Shown: in pieces, positions 9,182-18,673 of the stretch
Layout of the letters: each line of letters opens with the position of its first letter
How positions within the stretch are numbered: the first letter of the stretch is position 1
Assembly: GCA_018604165.1 (NCBI GenBank)
Contig: CP075895.1
Span: forward strand, 1,759,501 to 1,823,500
Direction of reading: 5' to 3'
Length of the DNA stretch: 64,000 nt
Origin: Chitinophagaceae bacterium LGM1
GTDB lineage: Bacteria > Bacteroidota > Bacteroidia > Chitinophagales > Chitinophagaceae
Notes under the pieces: generated by a model
What the model was told of the DNA's origin: nothing
Seen by the model: the letters and a program-made list of their open reading frames with translations, nothing else
The model's database searches: none
Translations under genes and position numbers: made by a program

Positions 9182-11797
9182 CTATTTATAGGACTTAACT
9201 ATATTCTTTAATTCATTCAATTTTAACAATGCTTCAACAGGAGTGAGGGTATTTATATCTGTGGCTTCCAGTATGTCCTGCACACGGCGTAAATCGTCTG
9301 TAACACCATCAAATATATTCAACTGAAACTTGGGTAATGGGTTGATTTGCTTCACTTTATTAGCTGTACTTCCCTTATCTGCATGTTTTTCTTCCAACAA
9401 TGCCAGTATTTCATCTGCACGTTGCAACAATGCTGGTGGCATACCTGCCATTCGCGCTACCTGAATACCAAAGCTATGCCTGCTACCACCTGCTGCCAGT
9501 TTACGAAGAAAGATGACTTTATTGCCTGTTTCTTTGTGGGTGATGTGGTAATTCTTTACCCTATCCAACTGATTTTCCAGTTCATTTATTTCGTGGTAGT
9601 GGGTAGCAAAGAGCGTCTTGGGCTTGTTAGGGCTATTGTGCAGGTGCTCTACAATAGACCATGCAATAGATATACCGTCGTAAGTGCTTGTGCCCCGCCC
9701 TATCTCGTCGAGCAATACAAGGCTACGCTCGCTGATATTATTGATGATGCTGGCAGTTTCATTCATCTCTACCATAAAAGTACTCTCACCACCGCTCAGG
9801 TTATCAGACGCGCCTACACGTGTAAATATCTTGTCCGTAAGCCCTATGGTAGCAGCATTGGCAGGTACAAAACTACCCATGTGCGCCATGAGCGTAATGA
9901 TGGCTGTTTGGCGTAGTAATGCCGACTTACCACTCATATTCGGACCAGTGAGGATAATGACTTGCTGATTGTCTTTATCTAATAATATATCGTTCGCAAC
10001 ATATTGCTCACCAGGTGGTAGTTGCTGTTCTATTACAGGATGCCTGCCTTGTTTTATATCTATCACCGCTTCTTTTACTACTTCGGGGCGATGATAGTTG
10101 TATTGCTTGGCGATATTGGCAAAGCACAGCAGACAGTCTAACTGTGCAATGATATTGGCATTGGTTTGTATGGGTGCTATATGCGGTTCTATATCGGCTA
10201 TCAGTTGCTGATACACTTCCATCTCTATGGTTAATATCTTTTCTTCCGCACCCAATATCTTTTCTTCGTATTCCTTTAGTTCAGGTGTTATATAGCGTTC
10301 TGCATTTGCCAGGGTTTGTTTGCGTATCCAATCGGCAGGTACTTTGTCTTTGTGCGAATTGGTTACTTCCAGATAATAACCGAATACATTGTTATACGCC
10401 ACTTTCAAAGAACCTATGCCCGTGCGCTCCGCTTCTTTCTGCTGTATTTGCAATAAGTAATTTTTACCACTACGCGATATTGTACGCAATTCATCCAGTT
10501 CGGCATGTACCCCCTCACGTATCATCCCACCTTTTAAAGCTACAGCCGGTGCATCTTCTGTTATGATTTGCCTGATGTGGTGGTGTAAATTTGTTAGTGG
10601 CTGTATGGGTTGTGATAATTGTATCAACGCATTGTAGCCACTGTCAGCAGATATCTTTTTCACCTGCTCCATAAACTCCATGCCACGAGCCAGTTGCAAT
10701 ACTTCTCTGGGGTTGGCTTTTTTCAGTGGTATTTTACCAATCAGTCTTTCTACATCACCTACTTGTTTTATGAGTTGTAGTATGGCATGGTTTACATCCT
10801 GCTCTTTAATAAAGTAAGTAACCAAATCGAGCCGATGATTAATACGTGTAATATCAGATAATGGAAATATCAACCAACGCTTCAGCAACCTTGCACCCAT
10901 GGGTGTACAAGTATGGTCTATGGCTGTAAGCAGGCAATTGCCCTTTTCATTTGTGCTATGTATCAGTTCCAGATTGCGAATAGTAAATCTGTCCATCCAC
11001 ATAAACTCATCAGCTACTATGCGCTGGATGGTATTGATGTGTTGCAGGTTGGGATGCTCAGTATCTTTCAGGTAATGGATAGCTACACCTGCAGCGATGG
11101 TTGAAGCTTTCATATCTTCTATACCATAACCTTTCAGCGATTGGGTTTGGAAATGCCCGAGGAGCAAATCGTAGGCGTATTGCTCCGCAAAAATCCATTC
11201 CTCTAAAGGAAAGGTATATACGCGGGCATCTATATTTTCTTTAAAACGCCTTACTTGTGTTTTGGATAACAGCACCTCTGATGGCTGAAAACTTTGCAGG
11301 AGTTTATCCATATACTCCTCGCTACCCTGTGCTGTATAAAACTCACCCGTACTGATGTCTAAAAATGCTACCCCGCATATAGCATCTGATAAGTAGAGCG
11401 ATGCGAGAAAGTTGTTGGTTTTGTTTTCCAGCAGTTTATCGTTGGTAGCAACACCGGGGGTAACTAATTCTGTAACCCCACGTTTTACAATGCCTTTAGC
11501 AGCTTTGGGGTCTTCCAACTGGTCGCAAATAGCTACACGATATCCCGCTTTTACCAATTTATACAGATAGGTATCTACCGAATGATGCGGAAAGCCGGCC
11601 AGCTCTATATGCGATGCAGAACCGTTGGCACGTTTGGTGAGTGTGATGCCCAATACACGCGAGGCAATGAGCGCGTCTTCACCAAAAGTTTCGTAGAAAT
11701 CGCCCACACGAAACAGCAAAACAGCATCCGGATATCTTCCTTTGATTTCCTTGTGCTGTTTCATCAATGGTGTTTCTGCTGCCTCTTTCTTTGCCAT
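9182..11797 (-). CDS. mutS: DNA mismatch repair protein MutS
   Basis: 871 residues, full length. Recognises mispaired bases and starts methyl-independent repair with MutL. The mismatch-reading motif GDFYETF is at about 32-38. The ATPase has Walker A LTGPNMSGKSALLRQ, Walker B LVLLDEIGRGTSTYDG, and ATHYHEI. The C-terminal helix-turn-helix region follows. A possible -7 promoter element (TAGGTTTG, minus strand, 11806-11813) lies only nine bases upstream of the ATG, suggesting a very short leader; no -33 element was seen. Confidence 0.96.
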   Translation of the reverse strand: MAKKEAAETPLMKQHKEIKGRYPDAVLLFRVGDFYETFGEDALIASRVLGITLTKRANGSASHIELAGFPHHSVDTYLYKLVKAGYRVAICDQLEDPKAAKGIVKRGVTELVTPGVATNDKLLENKTNNFLASLYLSDAICGVAFLDISTGEFYTAQGSEEYMDKLLQSFQPSEVLLSKTQVRRFKENIDARVYTFPLEEWIFAEQYAYDLLLGHFQTQSLKGYGIEDMKASTIAAGVAIHYLKDTEHPNLQHINTIQRIVADEFMWMDRFTIRNLELIHSTNEKGNCLLTAIDHTCTPMGARLLKRWLIFPLSDITRINHRLDLVTYFIKEQDVNHAILQLIKQVGDVERLIGKIPLKKANPREVLQLARGMEFMEQVKKISADSGYNALIQLSQPIQPLTNLHHHIRQIITEDAPAVALKGGMIREGVHAELDELRTISRSGKNYLLQIQQKEAERTGIGSLKVAYNNVFGYYLEVTNSHKDKVPADWIRKQTLANAERYITPELKEYEEKILGAEEKILTIEMEVYQQLIADIEPHIAPIQTNANIIAQLDCLLCFANIAKQYNYHRPEVVKEAVIDIKQGRHPVIEQQLPPGEQYVANDILLDKDNQQVIILTGPNMSGKSALLRQTAIITLMAHMGSFVPANAATIGLTDKIFTRVGASDNLSGGESTFMVEMNETASIINNISERSLVLLDEIGRGTSTYDGISIAWSIVEHLHNSPNKPKTLFATHYHEINELENQLDRVKNYHITHKETGNKVIFLRKLAAGGSRHSFGIQVARMAGMPPALLQRADEILALLEEKHADKGSTANKVKQINPLPKFQLNIFDGVTDDLRRVQDILEATDINTLTPVEALLKLNELKNIVKSYK

Positions 11798-11817
11798 GCG
11801 GATAGCAAACCTAATTA

Positions 11818-11854
11818 AAAAGCCCCTAACACCCTAACAGGTATCAGCGGCTTT
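11818..11854 (-). terminator. Probable terminator at the end of the nrnA-FKBP-M1 operon
   Basis: A GC-centred stem AAAGCC/GGCTTT with a long loop, followed on the minus strand by TTTTT. It lies just after the M1 peptidase stop and directly upstream of mutS. The stem is short, so strength is uncertain. Confidence 0.45.
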
Positions 11855-11871
11855 GGATATTATGTGGATTA

Positions 11872-13557
11872 CTATTTTTCCCTAATCAAAAAATCTGGCG
11901 AAACCACTATGTTATAGCCCCCTTTCTTCCACGATATGTTTTGCCATTCGGCTGTTACATTCAGCGTTGCCGTTTTTTTAGCGGTAGCAACGGGTAGCGG
12001 TAAGCTAAACCCATCTACAACATTGGTAAACCTGTAATGCAGTTCTTTTTTCTTGATATACCATTCAAACTTGGGTATGTTGGTGGTACGCAAATATTGG
12101 TCGAACAGCGGTTTGAGGTTGAGCCCTGTAAAGCGGATGATATAATCTTCCACCTCTTTGGTGGTTACTATTTTATGATAAAAATCTTTATTCAGTCCAC
12201 GCAATAGCTGGCGGAATTTTGCATCGTCATTCATCAATACGCGTATCATGTGTACTACAGCGCTGCCCTTGTCGTATTTATCGCTACTGCCATCGTCACG
12301 CACACCATAATCGCCTATTACAGGTACATCATTGCGTATATTTTTCCATTCGCCACGTGTGTAGGCATAGGCTTTTTCTTTGCCAAAAGCACATTCTGCA
12401 AACAAGGCCTCGGTATAGGTAGTAAAGCCTTCGTGCAGCCAGTTGTCTGCTACATCTGCCGCTGTTATGTTATTACCAAACCATTCGTGCCCTGTTTCGT
12501 GGATGATGATGAAATCAAACAATGTACCTACCCCGATACCGCTACGGTCAGTACCCAGATAACCCATTTTGTATTGATTGCCATAAGCTACCGCACTCTG
12601 GTGTTCCATACCCAAGAAAGGAGCTTCAACCAGTTTATAACCATCCTCATAAAAAGGGTAAGGCCCCATCCAGTATTCAAAGCAGTGCAGCATTTGTTTA
12701 GTAACGGCAAACTGTTTTTTTGCTTTAGCTTCATTGTGTTTCAGCGCATAGTAGCTGATATCCAGCTTGCCTTTCTCGCCCATCAGGGTGTCACTCCATG
12801 TGGTGTAATTGCCACAATAGAAACTAGCATTATAAGTATTAATAGGGTTTTGAACTTTCCAAATACCGTAATTGTATTTAAATACATCTAATTGTGCCTG
12901 TCCGTTTGCTATACTCTGCATACCCAGTATATTGTGGTATATGCTAAGCAACATGCCATTATCCGGTTCGTCTGCCTGGTAGTCTTTGCAAGGCCACCAA
13001 ACACTTGCTCCTACCCCCTGACAAGCTACACTATACCATGCTTTGCCCATACTATCCTTACCCCATATAATGCCACCGTCCCAAGGTGGTGATTTTGCTA
13101 CCTTCGGTTTCCCATGATAATGCAACTTTACTTCTTGCACAGAACCAATACCCCACTTACTGAAATCGTACTGTACCCACCATACACTTCCTTCTTTCGT
13201 TAAGCTTGCTTTGCTGTTGGTTATTATTACTTCTTTTCCGTAAGAACTTACAACGGTATCTAGTTTGAAAACTAATACACTATCCAATACCAGAGAATCC
13301 TGCAAGTCTATCTGCATTGTTATATACGGCTTGCTGACTACTTTCAGGTTAATAACATTTTCTCCTGATATACTTCGAGTCAGCGGGTCTAAATAAACAG
13401 ACAACTGGTATTGCTGTACATCCCACCATTGCCTGCCAATACCATTACTGCCACGCAACGTATCTTGACGTGTATAAGCAAAAGTGGTATTTGCAAAAAG
13501 CAAATACCACAGTATCATCATCGTTCGAAAAATATTGAACATCTTTTTATTTACCAT
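11872..13557 (-). CDS. Secreted M1-family metallopeptidase
   Basis: About 561 residues from the ATG at 13557, which overlaps the upstream FKBP end by 11 bases; ATG 13542 is an alternative. A signal peptide ends near NTTFAY. The substrate motif GMEHQSAVAYG and the zinc site HETGHEWFGN, then NWLHEGFTTYTE match the M1 aminopeptidase consensus HExxH-x18-E. The N-terminal beta-rich domain is typical of M1 enzymes, and the chain ends with a short beta domain instead of the long helical domain of PepN. Probably trims periplasmic or exported peptides. It is last in an operon behind three FKBP foldases, which suggests a shared role in envelope protein quality control (inference). Confidence 0.88.
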   Translation of the reverse strand: MVNKKMFNIFRTMMILWYLLFANTTFAYTRQDTLRGSNGIGRQWWDVQQYQLSVYLDPLTRSISGENVINLKVVSKPYITMQIDLQDSLVLDSVLVFKLDTVVSSYGKEVIITNSKASLTKEGSVWWVQYDFSKWGIGSVQEVKLHYHGKPKVAKSPPWDGGIIWGKDSMGKAWYSVACQGVGASVWWPCKDYQADEPDNGMLLSIYHNILGMQSIANGQAQLDVFKYNYGIWKVQNPINTYNASFYCGNYTTWSDTLMGEKGKLDISYYALKHNEAKAKKQFAVTKQMLHCFEYWMGPYPFYEDGYKLVEAPFLGMEHQSAVAYGNQYKMGYLGTDRSGIGVGTLFDFIIIHETGHEWFGNNITAADVADNWLHEGFTTYTEALFAECAFGKEKAYAYTRGEWKNIRNDVPVIGDYGVRDDGSSDKYDKGSAVVHMIRVLMNDDAKFRQLLRGLNKDFYHKIVTTKEVEDYIIRFTGLNLKPLFDQYLRTTNIPKFEWYIKKKELHYRFTNVVDGFSLPLPVATAKKTATLNVTAEWQNISWKKGGYNIVVSPDFLIREK

Positions 13558-14491
13558 TAGCAGGTGATGGCGCTGCGTTATTTTCAGCAATAACATCCAG
13601 CAATTCTACATCAAAAATAAGGATACCATTTACAGGTATACGGCTTGGGTCGGGGCTGTTAGCACCATAAGCAAGCGGAGATGGTATATACAAAGTAGCT
13701 TTTGTGCCTTTTTTCAGTATGCTGAAGCCTTCATCCCATCCTTTGATAACCATACCCTGCCCTACATTGAACTCAAAAGGCTGTACGTGCTGGAAAGCAG
13801 GGTCTACATTCGAATCGAATGGTTTACCATCCATTGTTTTGCCCGTATAGTTTACACTTACTTTTTGCCCTGGTTTAGCTACTACACCAGTACCTTGTTT
13901 AGATATAGTATAATATAAACCAGATGCTGTTTTAGTTGCTTTGATATTGTTCTTTGCAAAGTAGTCTTGCAGCAGTTTATCGTCAATATCTTTTTGTTTC
14001 GCGGCAGCAGCTTCTGTTTCTTTTTGCTTATCAGCAGCAGATTTTACATCAACCAACACTGCATAATAATATGCTTTTTGTCCTATACCGGGTTTCATCC
14101 AGGGTTGTTGTTGAAAACCGGGTAAAGACATGAGTGAATCTATAGCATAGCGGAAAATAGCGCTATCGCCGGGTGTCATGTAAGTAAATCCTTCAATAAC
14201 ATCTCCCTTTGTAGGTGCTGCCATCATTTGTATCTCGGCTGGCTGGTTGTTCAATACAGCTCTTGTACTGAAGTGTGTGCTATCATCAACTACCAGTTTC
14301 AGATGTACTGAAATAAAATCACCTAATGTCGGTTTTTTTGTACCGGGAGCATCATATACAATTTTATACTCCATTCCATTAGGAGAAACTTTAAAGCCTT
14401 CGTCTTTTTTTGCGGGAGCATTCTTAGATTGGGCAGTAACAACAAATGCAGATAACATGGCTACACTTGTAATGATGAATGTTTTTTTCAT
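13547..14491 (-). CDS. FKBP-type peptidyl-prolyl isomerase, copy 1 of tandem triplet
   Basis: 314 residues. Ordinary signal peptide ending VVTAQ; unlike its two neighbours it has no lipobox. The C-terminal domain (about 205-305) is a canonical FKBP: VNYTGKTMDGKPFDS, VIKGWDEGFSILKKG, PSPLAYG, ILIFDVELL. The N-terminal domain (about 35-140) looks like a worn FKBP fold (EYKIVYD, DVIEGFTYMTPGDSAIF). A charged Ala/Lys/Glu linker separates them, as in FkpA/Mip-type dimeric foldases. It assists folding of exported proteins by proline isomerisation. Same order and architecture as the next two genes. Confidence 0.9.
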   Translation of the reverse strand: MKKTFIITSVAMLSAFVVTAQSKNAPAKKDEGFKVSPNGMEYKIVYDAPGTKKPTLGDFISVHLKLVVDDSTHFSTRAVLNNQPAEIQMMAAPTKGDVIEGFTYMTPGDSAIFRYAIDSLMSLPGFQQQPWMKPGIGQKAYYYAVLVDVKSAADKQKETEAAAAKQKDIDDKLLQDYFAKNNIKATKTASGLYYTISKQGTGVVAKPGQKVSVNYTGKTMDGKPFDSNVDPAFQHVQPFEFNVGQGMVIKGWDEGFSILKKGTKATLYIPSPLAYGANSPDPSRIPVNGILIFDVELLDVIAENNAAPSPANGK

Positions 14492-14519
14492 TTCGTTATG
14501 TACGTTTTTTATAAAAAAA

Positions 14520-15410
14520 TTACTTTAAATCAACCAATTCCACATCAAATACCAATATTGAATTAGCAGGTATAGTAGCCATAGGACTGTTTTTACCATA
14601 TGCTAATGGCGATGGTATAAAGAGCGTAGCTTTTGCACCTTTATTCAGCAGGGCTATCCCTTCATCCCATCCTTGTATTACATTGCCTTTGCCCAACAAA
14701 AATGATATAGGCTCTACGTGTTTGAATTTCGGGTCTAAGCTTGAATCGAATACATTACCATCTAATGTACGTCCTGTATAGTTTACATATACTGTCTGTC
14801 CGTTCTTTGCTTTGTCGCCAACACCCGCTTGCGTAATTGTATAATACATACCCGATGCTGTTCTTTGCACACCAGTTATACGTTTATCGGCAATGTACTT
14901 GAATATGATTTTATCATCAATAGCAAACTGCTCGCTATTACTCATATTCTTTTCCTTGTTTACCTGCTCCTGTGTCTTTACACTTATCATAGATATGATA
15001 TAGGTAACTTTGCCACCGGGCTTCATCCAGGGCTGTGTTTTTTGTTGTGCAGCAATAATAGAATCAACAGGCACTTTCACTATCATACTATCGCCGGCAC
15101 TCATCATGATTAATGCTTCTGCTAAATCGCCATTGAATCTTGGTTTGTTAACTGGAAAAGAAACAGGTTTGCCATTGTTATTGGCTCTTGAGTCGAATAT
15201 CAAACTGTCGTTGTATTTAGTATGAATATGTAACTCAACAAAGTCTGTTTCCTTTGCATTAGTTGTAGTCTTGTTGTCGCGATACATTTTATACTCCATA
15301 CCGCTGGCTGTTTTTTGGTAATCTGTTTTCTTGCCCCCTTTTTTTGAAGTAGAACAAGCCGCCAGTAAAACCAAAGCGGTCATTGTGAGTATAAGAGAAG
15401 TTTGTTTCAT
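14520..15410 (-). CDS. FKBP-type peptidyl-prolyl isomerase lipoprotein, copy 2
   Basis: 296 residues from the ATG at 15408-15410, chosen because it starts a lipoprotein signal (lipobox LAAC, then STSKKGG). The N-terminal degenerate FKBP-like domain (EYKMYRD, then LIMMSAGDSMIVKV) and intact C-terminal FKBP domain (VNYTGRTLDGNVFDS, VIQGWDEGIALLNKG, PSPLAYG, ILVFDVEL) match copies 1 and 3. Lies 28 bases upstream of copy 1. Likely anchored in a membrane leaflet facing the periplasm. Confidence 0.9.
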   Translation of the reverse strand: MKQTSLILTMTALVLLAACSTSKKGGKKTDYQKTASGMEYKMYRDNKTTTNAKETDFVELHIHTKYNDSLIFDSRANNNGKPVSFPVNKPRFNGDLAEALIMMSAGDSMIVKVPVDSIIAAQQKTQPWMKPGGKVTYIISMISVKTQEQVNKEKNMSNSEQFAIDDKIIFKYIADKRITGVQRTASGMYYTITQAGVGDKAKNGQTVYVNYTGRTLDGNVFDSSLDPKFKHVEPISFLLGKGNVIQGWDEGIALLNKGAKATLFIPSPLAYGKNSPMATIPANSILVFDVELVDLK

Positions 15411-15454
15411 TATGTATGTCGCGTACAATAGAGTATGATATACTTGAGCAATTA

Positions 15455-16366
15455 TTATTTTATGTCTTTCACGTCTATATCAAATACCAACACAGAGTTT
15501 GCCGGCAGGTCTTCTCCACGTGCTTGTGAGCCATAAGCCAATGGTGATGGTATAAATAATTTTGCTTTGCTGCCTTTTTTCAACAACATCAATCCTTCTT
15601 CCCAACCCGGTATTACTTGTCCACCACCTACTTGTACTTTCAAAGGCTCTACGTGCTGGAATTTAGGGTCAACGTTTGAGTCGAAAACTTTGCCATTCAG
15701 CAATTTGCCTGTATAGTCAACTGTTACTGTTTGTCCTTTTTGTGCAGTATTGCCAGTGCCTTCTTTTTCTATGATGTAGTAAAGACCTGTACCGGTTTTA
15801 GTTGGTTGTAGGTTGTTGGCAGCAAAATAGTCTTGCATCAGTTTATCGTCAATAGCCATTTGCGATGCTGATTGCTGCATCATTTCCTGCTGTGCTTTTT
15901 CCTGTGCTTGTTTCACTTCAGCTTCAGATTTTACAGATACTACTACTACAGAGTATATTACATGTCCACCTTTCTTCATAAATGGCGGTAATTGACCGGG
16001 ATATAATTTCTGCAATGTATCTACAGATACACGGAACACAGCACTATCACCTTTACTCAACATCTTCAAGCCAACAGGCCAGTCGCTTTTGAATTGTACT
16101 GGTACATCAACAGGTATTTCTATCGGTTGTCCGCCATTCATCTGTACATAGTCTTGCAACAAGGTATCTTTCTTGTTCTTTTCTGCATAATACATCCTCA
16201 ACTTAACAGTTGCCATATCGCCCGATGCCAGGTTTTTACCTTCTTTCTTATCGGTAACAATACGGTATTCCAAACCTTCTTTTGTCTTCTTAAAGCTATC
16301 GTTGTTGCAAGATGTCATGCCAACTACTGCCAATGCTAATGCTGCGGGTACTAAACGTTTTATCAT
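15455..16366 (-). CDS. FKBP-type peptidyl-prolyl isomerase lipoprotein, copy 3
   Basis: 303 residues. Lipobox GMTSC (Cys20). N-terminal degenerate domain (EYRIVTDKKEG, then LKMLSKGDSAVFRV), a Gln/Ala-rich helical linker (KQAQEKAQQEMMQQ), and an intact FKBP domain (VDYTGKLLNGKVFDS, VIPGWEEGLMLLKKG, PSPLAYG, VLVFDIDV). Follows nrnA by 21 bases. The three copies probably arose by tandem duplication. Confidence 0.9.
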   Translation of the reverse strand: MIKRLVPAALALAVVGMTSCNNDSFKKTKEGLEYRIVTDKKEGKNLASGDMATVKLRMYYAEKNKKDTLLQDYVQMNGGQPIEIPVDVPVQFKSDWPVGLKMLSKGDSAVFRVSVDTLQKLYPGQLPPFMKKGGHVIYSVVVVSVKSEAEVKQAQEKAQQEMMQQSASQMAIDDKLMQDYFAANNLQPTKTGTGLYYIIEKEGTGNTAQKGQTVTVDYTGKLLNGKVFDSNVDPKFQHVEPLKVQVGGGQVIPGWEEGLMLLKKGSKAKLFIPSPLAYGSQARGEDLPANSVLVFDIDVKDIK

Positions 16367-16387
16367 TTTATATTATAGATTATAAAT

Positions 16388-17386
16388 TTATCGGGGGTGA
16401 ATATCGGATAAAATTTCCTTAAAGTATGTAATTGTTTCTTCAAAACTCTTGGTTGATGTACCGCCTGATGCGTTAAAATGCCCGCCACCATTAAAATAGG
16501 TACGTGCCAGTGTACTCACATCAAAATCGCCTTTGCTACGGAATGAGAGCTTTACCTCATCGCCACGCTCGGTTATCATAGTGGCAAACTTTACGCTACC
16601 TATGCTGAGTGGGTAGTTTACTAAGCCTTCGGTATCACCCGTATTTACGCCAAACAGTTTCAGGTCTTTGCGAGAAAGACATATTAACCCCGCGTTATAC
16701 TTCGGGAAGATTTCCATTCTTTCCAGTAAAACATAGCCCAGAAACTGCATACGCTTTACGCTCCAGCTATCATATACTTCTTCGTGTATCTTACTATGGT
16801 TCAGCCCCTTTCTTATAAAATCGGCCACCATATCGTGTACACCTGCTGTGGTAACGGGGAAACGGAACGAGCCGGTATCGGTCATAACACCCGTGTACAA
16901 ACATGCTGCAATGTTCAGGTCTATCAAATCATTATCTCCACATAGGTTGATGTAGTCATACACCATCTCGCAAGTACTGCTTTTTTCAGGTATGCTAACG
17001 CCATAGTCCCATACAGGTTTGGGCATCAGATGGTGGTCTATCAATACTTTGGGTGCGGTTGCTGCTGCCAATTGCGCTGTTAAATATTTGGTACGGCTGT
17101 AGTCATTGAAATCGAGGCAGTAAACAATATCTGCTTCTGCCAGTGCCTGTTCTGCTCTTTTACTTTCCGCTTCATAATTCAAGGCATTTTCAACACCGGG
17201 TATCCACATCAGGAAATCAGGCAGTTCGCTGGGTGATACAGGTGTAACATGGTGTCCTTTCTTTACCAGATAATGATACAAACCCATCATACTACCTATG
17301 GCATCTCCATCGGGTTTGTGATGTGTTGTAATAAATATCTTTTTAGGTGTTTGCAGTAAAGGTTGTAAATCTTGTATCGGACGCAT
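16388..17386 (-). CDS. nrnA: DHH-family phosphoesterase, NrnA-like oligoribonuclease/pAp phosphatase
   Basis: 332 residues. DHH domain motifs: THHKPDGDAIGSMMG (about 21-35), CLDFNDYSRT, and LIDHHLMPK. The C-terminal DHHA1 motif reads GGGHFNASGG. NrnA-type enzymes degrade nanoRNA and 3'-phosphoadenosine 5'-phosphate in the cytoplasm. First gene of the minus-strand run nrnA-FKBP-FKBP-FKBP-M1 peptidase. The functional link to the foldases is not obvious. Confidence 0.9.
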   Translation of the reverse strand: MRPIQDLQPLLQTPKKIFITTHHKPDGDAIGSMMGLYHYLVKKGHHVTPVSPSELPDFLMWIPGVENALNYEAESKRAEQALAEADIVYCLDFNDYSRTKYLTAQLAAATAPKVLIDHHLMPKPVWDYGVSIPEKSSTCEMVYDYINLCGDNDLIDLNIAACLYTGVMTDTGSFRFPVTTAGVHDMVADFIRKGLNHSKIHEEVYDSWSVKRMQFLGYVLLERMEIFPKYNAGLICLSRKDLKLFGVNTGDTEGLVNYPLSIGSVKFATMITERGDEVKLSFRSKGDFDVSTLARTYFNGGGHFNASGGTSTKSFEETITYFKEILSDIHPR

Positions 17387-17496
17387 GACAGTATGAGGAA
17401 ACTAACCTCTTGCTTACCCTGATTTTAAAAGTAAAGGCTGCAATTTACGCTATACTGTGTTAAAATACACTTAATTAAAAAAAATCATTTGGAGTA

Positions 17497-17531
17497 TTTG
17501 AGATTTTACAGGCTGAAATAACCTAACTTTG
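17497..17531 (+). promoter_or_regulatory. Predicted ndk promoter (Bacteroidota type)
   Basis: A -7 element TAACTTTG (17524-17531) fits TAnnTTTG exactly. A TTTG at 17497-17500 could be the -33 element, but the 23-base spacer is slightly longer than the usual 19-21. It starts 32 bases before the ndk ATG. Confidence 0.5.
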
Positions 17532-17562
17532 CGCCGTCAAAACACAATTTATACATATCTAT

Positions 17563-17979
17563 ATGTCTAACCGTACATTTACAATGATTAAGCCTGACGC
17601 GGTAAAAGCAGGCAACATAGGCAACATTCTGCAAATGATTAACGCTGCAGGTTTCCGCATAGTAGCCATGAAATATACCCACCTGACAATGGAAACTGCC
17701 GGTAGGTTTTATGAAGTACACAAAGAACGCCCTTTCTATGGTGAACTGTGCGAGTTTATGAGCAGCGGACCGATAGTAGCTGCCATACTTGAAAAAGACA
17801 ATGCAGTTGCCGACTTCCGTACGCTGATTGGTGCTACCAACCCTGCCAATGCAGAAGAAGGTACTATCCGTAAAAAATATGCTACGTCTGTAGGCGAAAA
17901 CGCTGTACACGGTTCTGATAGCGATGAGAATGCTGCTATTGAAGGTAACTTCTTCTTCAGTGGTTTGGAGCGTTTCTAA
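17563..17979 (+). CDS. ndk: Nucleoside-diphosphate kinase
   Basis: 138 residues, standard length. Transfers the gamma phosphate from ATP to other NDPs and dNDPs through a phosphohistidine. Motifs: [15 protein letters not shown] at the N-terminus, [17 protein letters not shown], and the active-site His116 in NAVHGSDS. Monocistronic, with a promoter upstream and a hairpin terminator downstream. Confidence 0.97.
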   Translation: MSNRTFTMIKPDAVKAGNIGNILQMINAAGFRIVAMKYTHLTMETAGRFYEVHKERPFYGELCEFMSSGPIVAAILEKDNAVADFRTLIGATNPANAEEGTIRKKYATSVGENAVHGSDSDENAAIEGNFFFSGLERF

Positions 17980-18005
17980 GAGAACAGAGATAATAATAAA
18001 ATAGT

Positions 18006-18040
18006 AACAGAGCTACCTATATGGTGGCTCTGTTTGTTTT
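18006..18040 (+). terminator. Intrinsic terminator after ndk
   Basis: 12-bp stem with one wobble pair (18006-18017 with 18023-18034), five-base loop, then TGTTTT. Confidence 0.75.
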
Positions 18041-18527
18041 AATCATTCATATCTGCATCGTTTCCTATATTGCGTATATCTACCCCACCGTGCATGATGG
18101 ATTTCAGATTGCAACGATAAAACGTCCAGCCAGACGAGCAGCCGACATGGTAGTTGAATTTATTATCATCATCTGTAGGTATGTTAGTTTGTGTTATTAT
18201 CATCTTTGTATCGCTACCCATATCTTCAAACGTTACCATTACAGTACCTGCTTTGCCAAATACAAAGCTGAACCTGTCTTTGCCATTCGCTTCCAGTATT
18301 TCACCAAATTCTTCTACCGTATCGGGGTAACCGTGCCAACGCCAATGGTAGGTATCACCTGCCTGCACAGGCTCGTTATTGGGTAATACTTCTTTACCAC
18401 GCATAAAGACAGCCATTCTTAGAAACCAACTTTCTATACCATCGCGGGTAGTCCACTTATCATATAGTTGTTGTGTTGTAGCTTTGATTCTGATGCTTTG
18501 TGAAAAGCGGCTCCAGTCTTTTGCCAT
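18039..18527 (-). CDS. SRPBCC/AHSA1-like START-fold protein
   Basis: 162 residues, no signal peptide. N-terminal pattern SIRIKATTQQLYDKWTT followed by GIESWF, and the later YHWRWHGYPD and FSFVFGKAGTVMVTFED fit the hydrophobic-pocket SRPBCC fold related to activators of Hsp90 ATPase. The ligand is unknown. Convergent with ndk and divergent from the acetyltransferase gene. Confidence 0.75.
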   Translation of the reverse strand: MAKDWSRFSQSIRIKATTQQLYDKWTTRDGIESWFLRMAVFMRGKEVLPNNEPVQAGDTYHWRWHGYPDTVEEFGEILEANGKDRFSFVFGKAGTVMVTFEDMGSDTKMIITQTNIPTDDDNKFNYHVGCSSGWTFYRCNLKSIMHGGVDIRNIGNDADMND

Positions 18528-18673
18528 AAAGTATATATTGAATAATAAAATTACCTGTAATGGTATAATATCTACGTCATTTAAGTTTTTTTATCATTTA
18601 ACAAGTAGAGAACCATACATTTTGGTATTTTGTAAGCTATAAGGGATATATCACTCATTAAAACAGTTTATCT

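Noticed and set aside
12250-12891. 213-codon plus-strand reading frame
   Set aside because: Antisense to the M1 peptidase zinc-site region; low-complexity Cys/His/Tyr composition typical of shadows.
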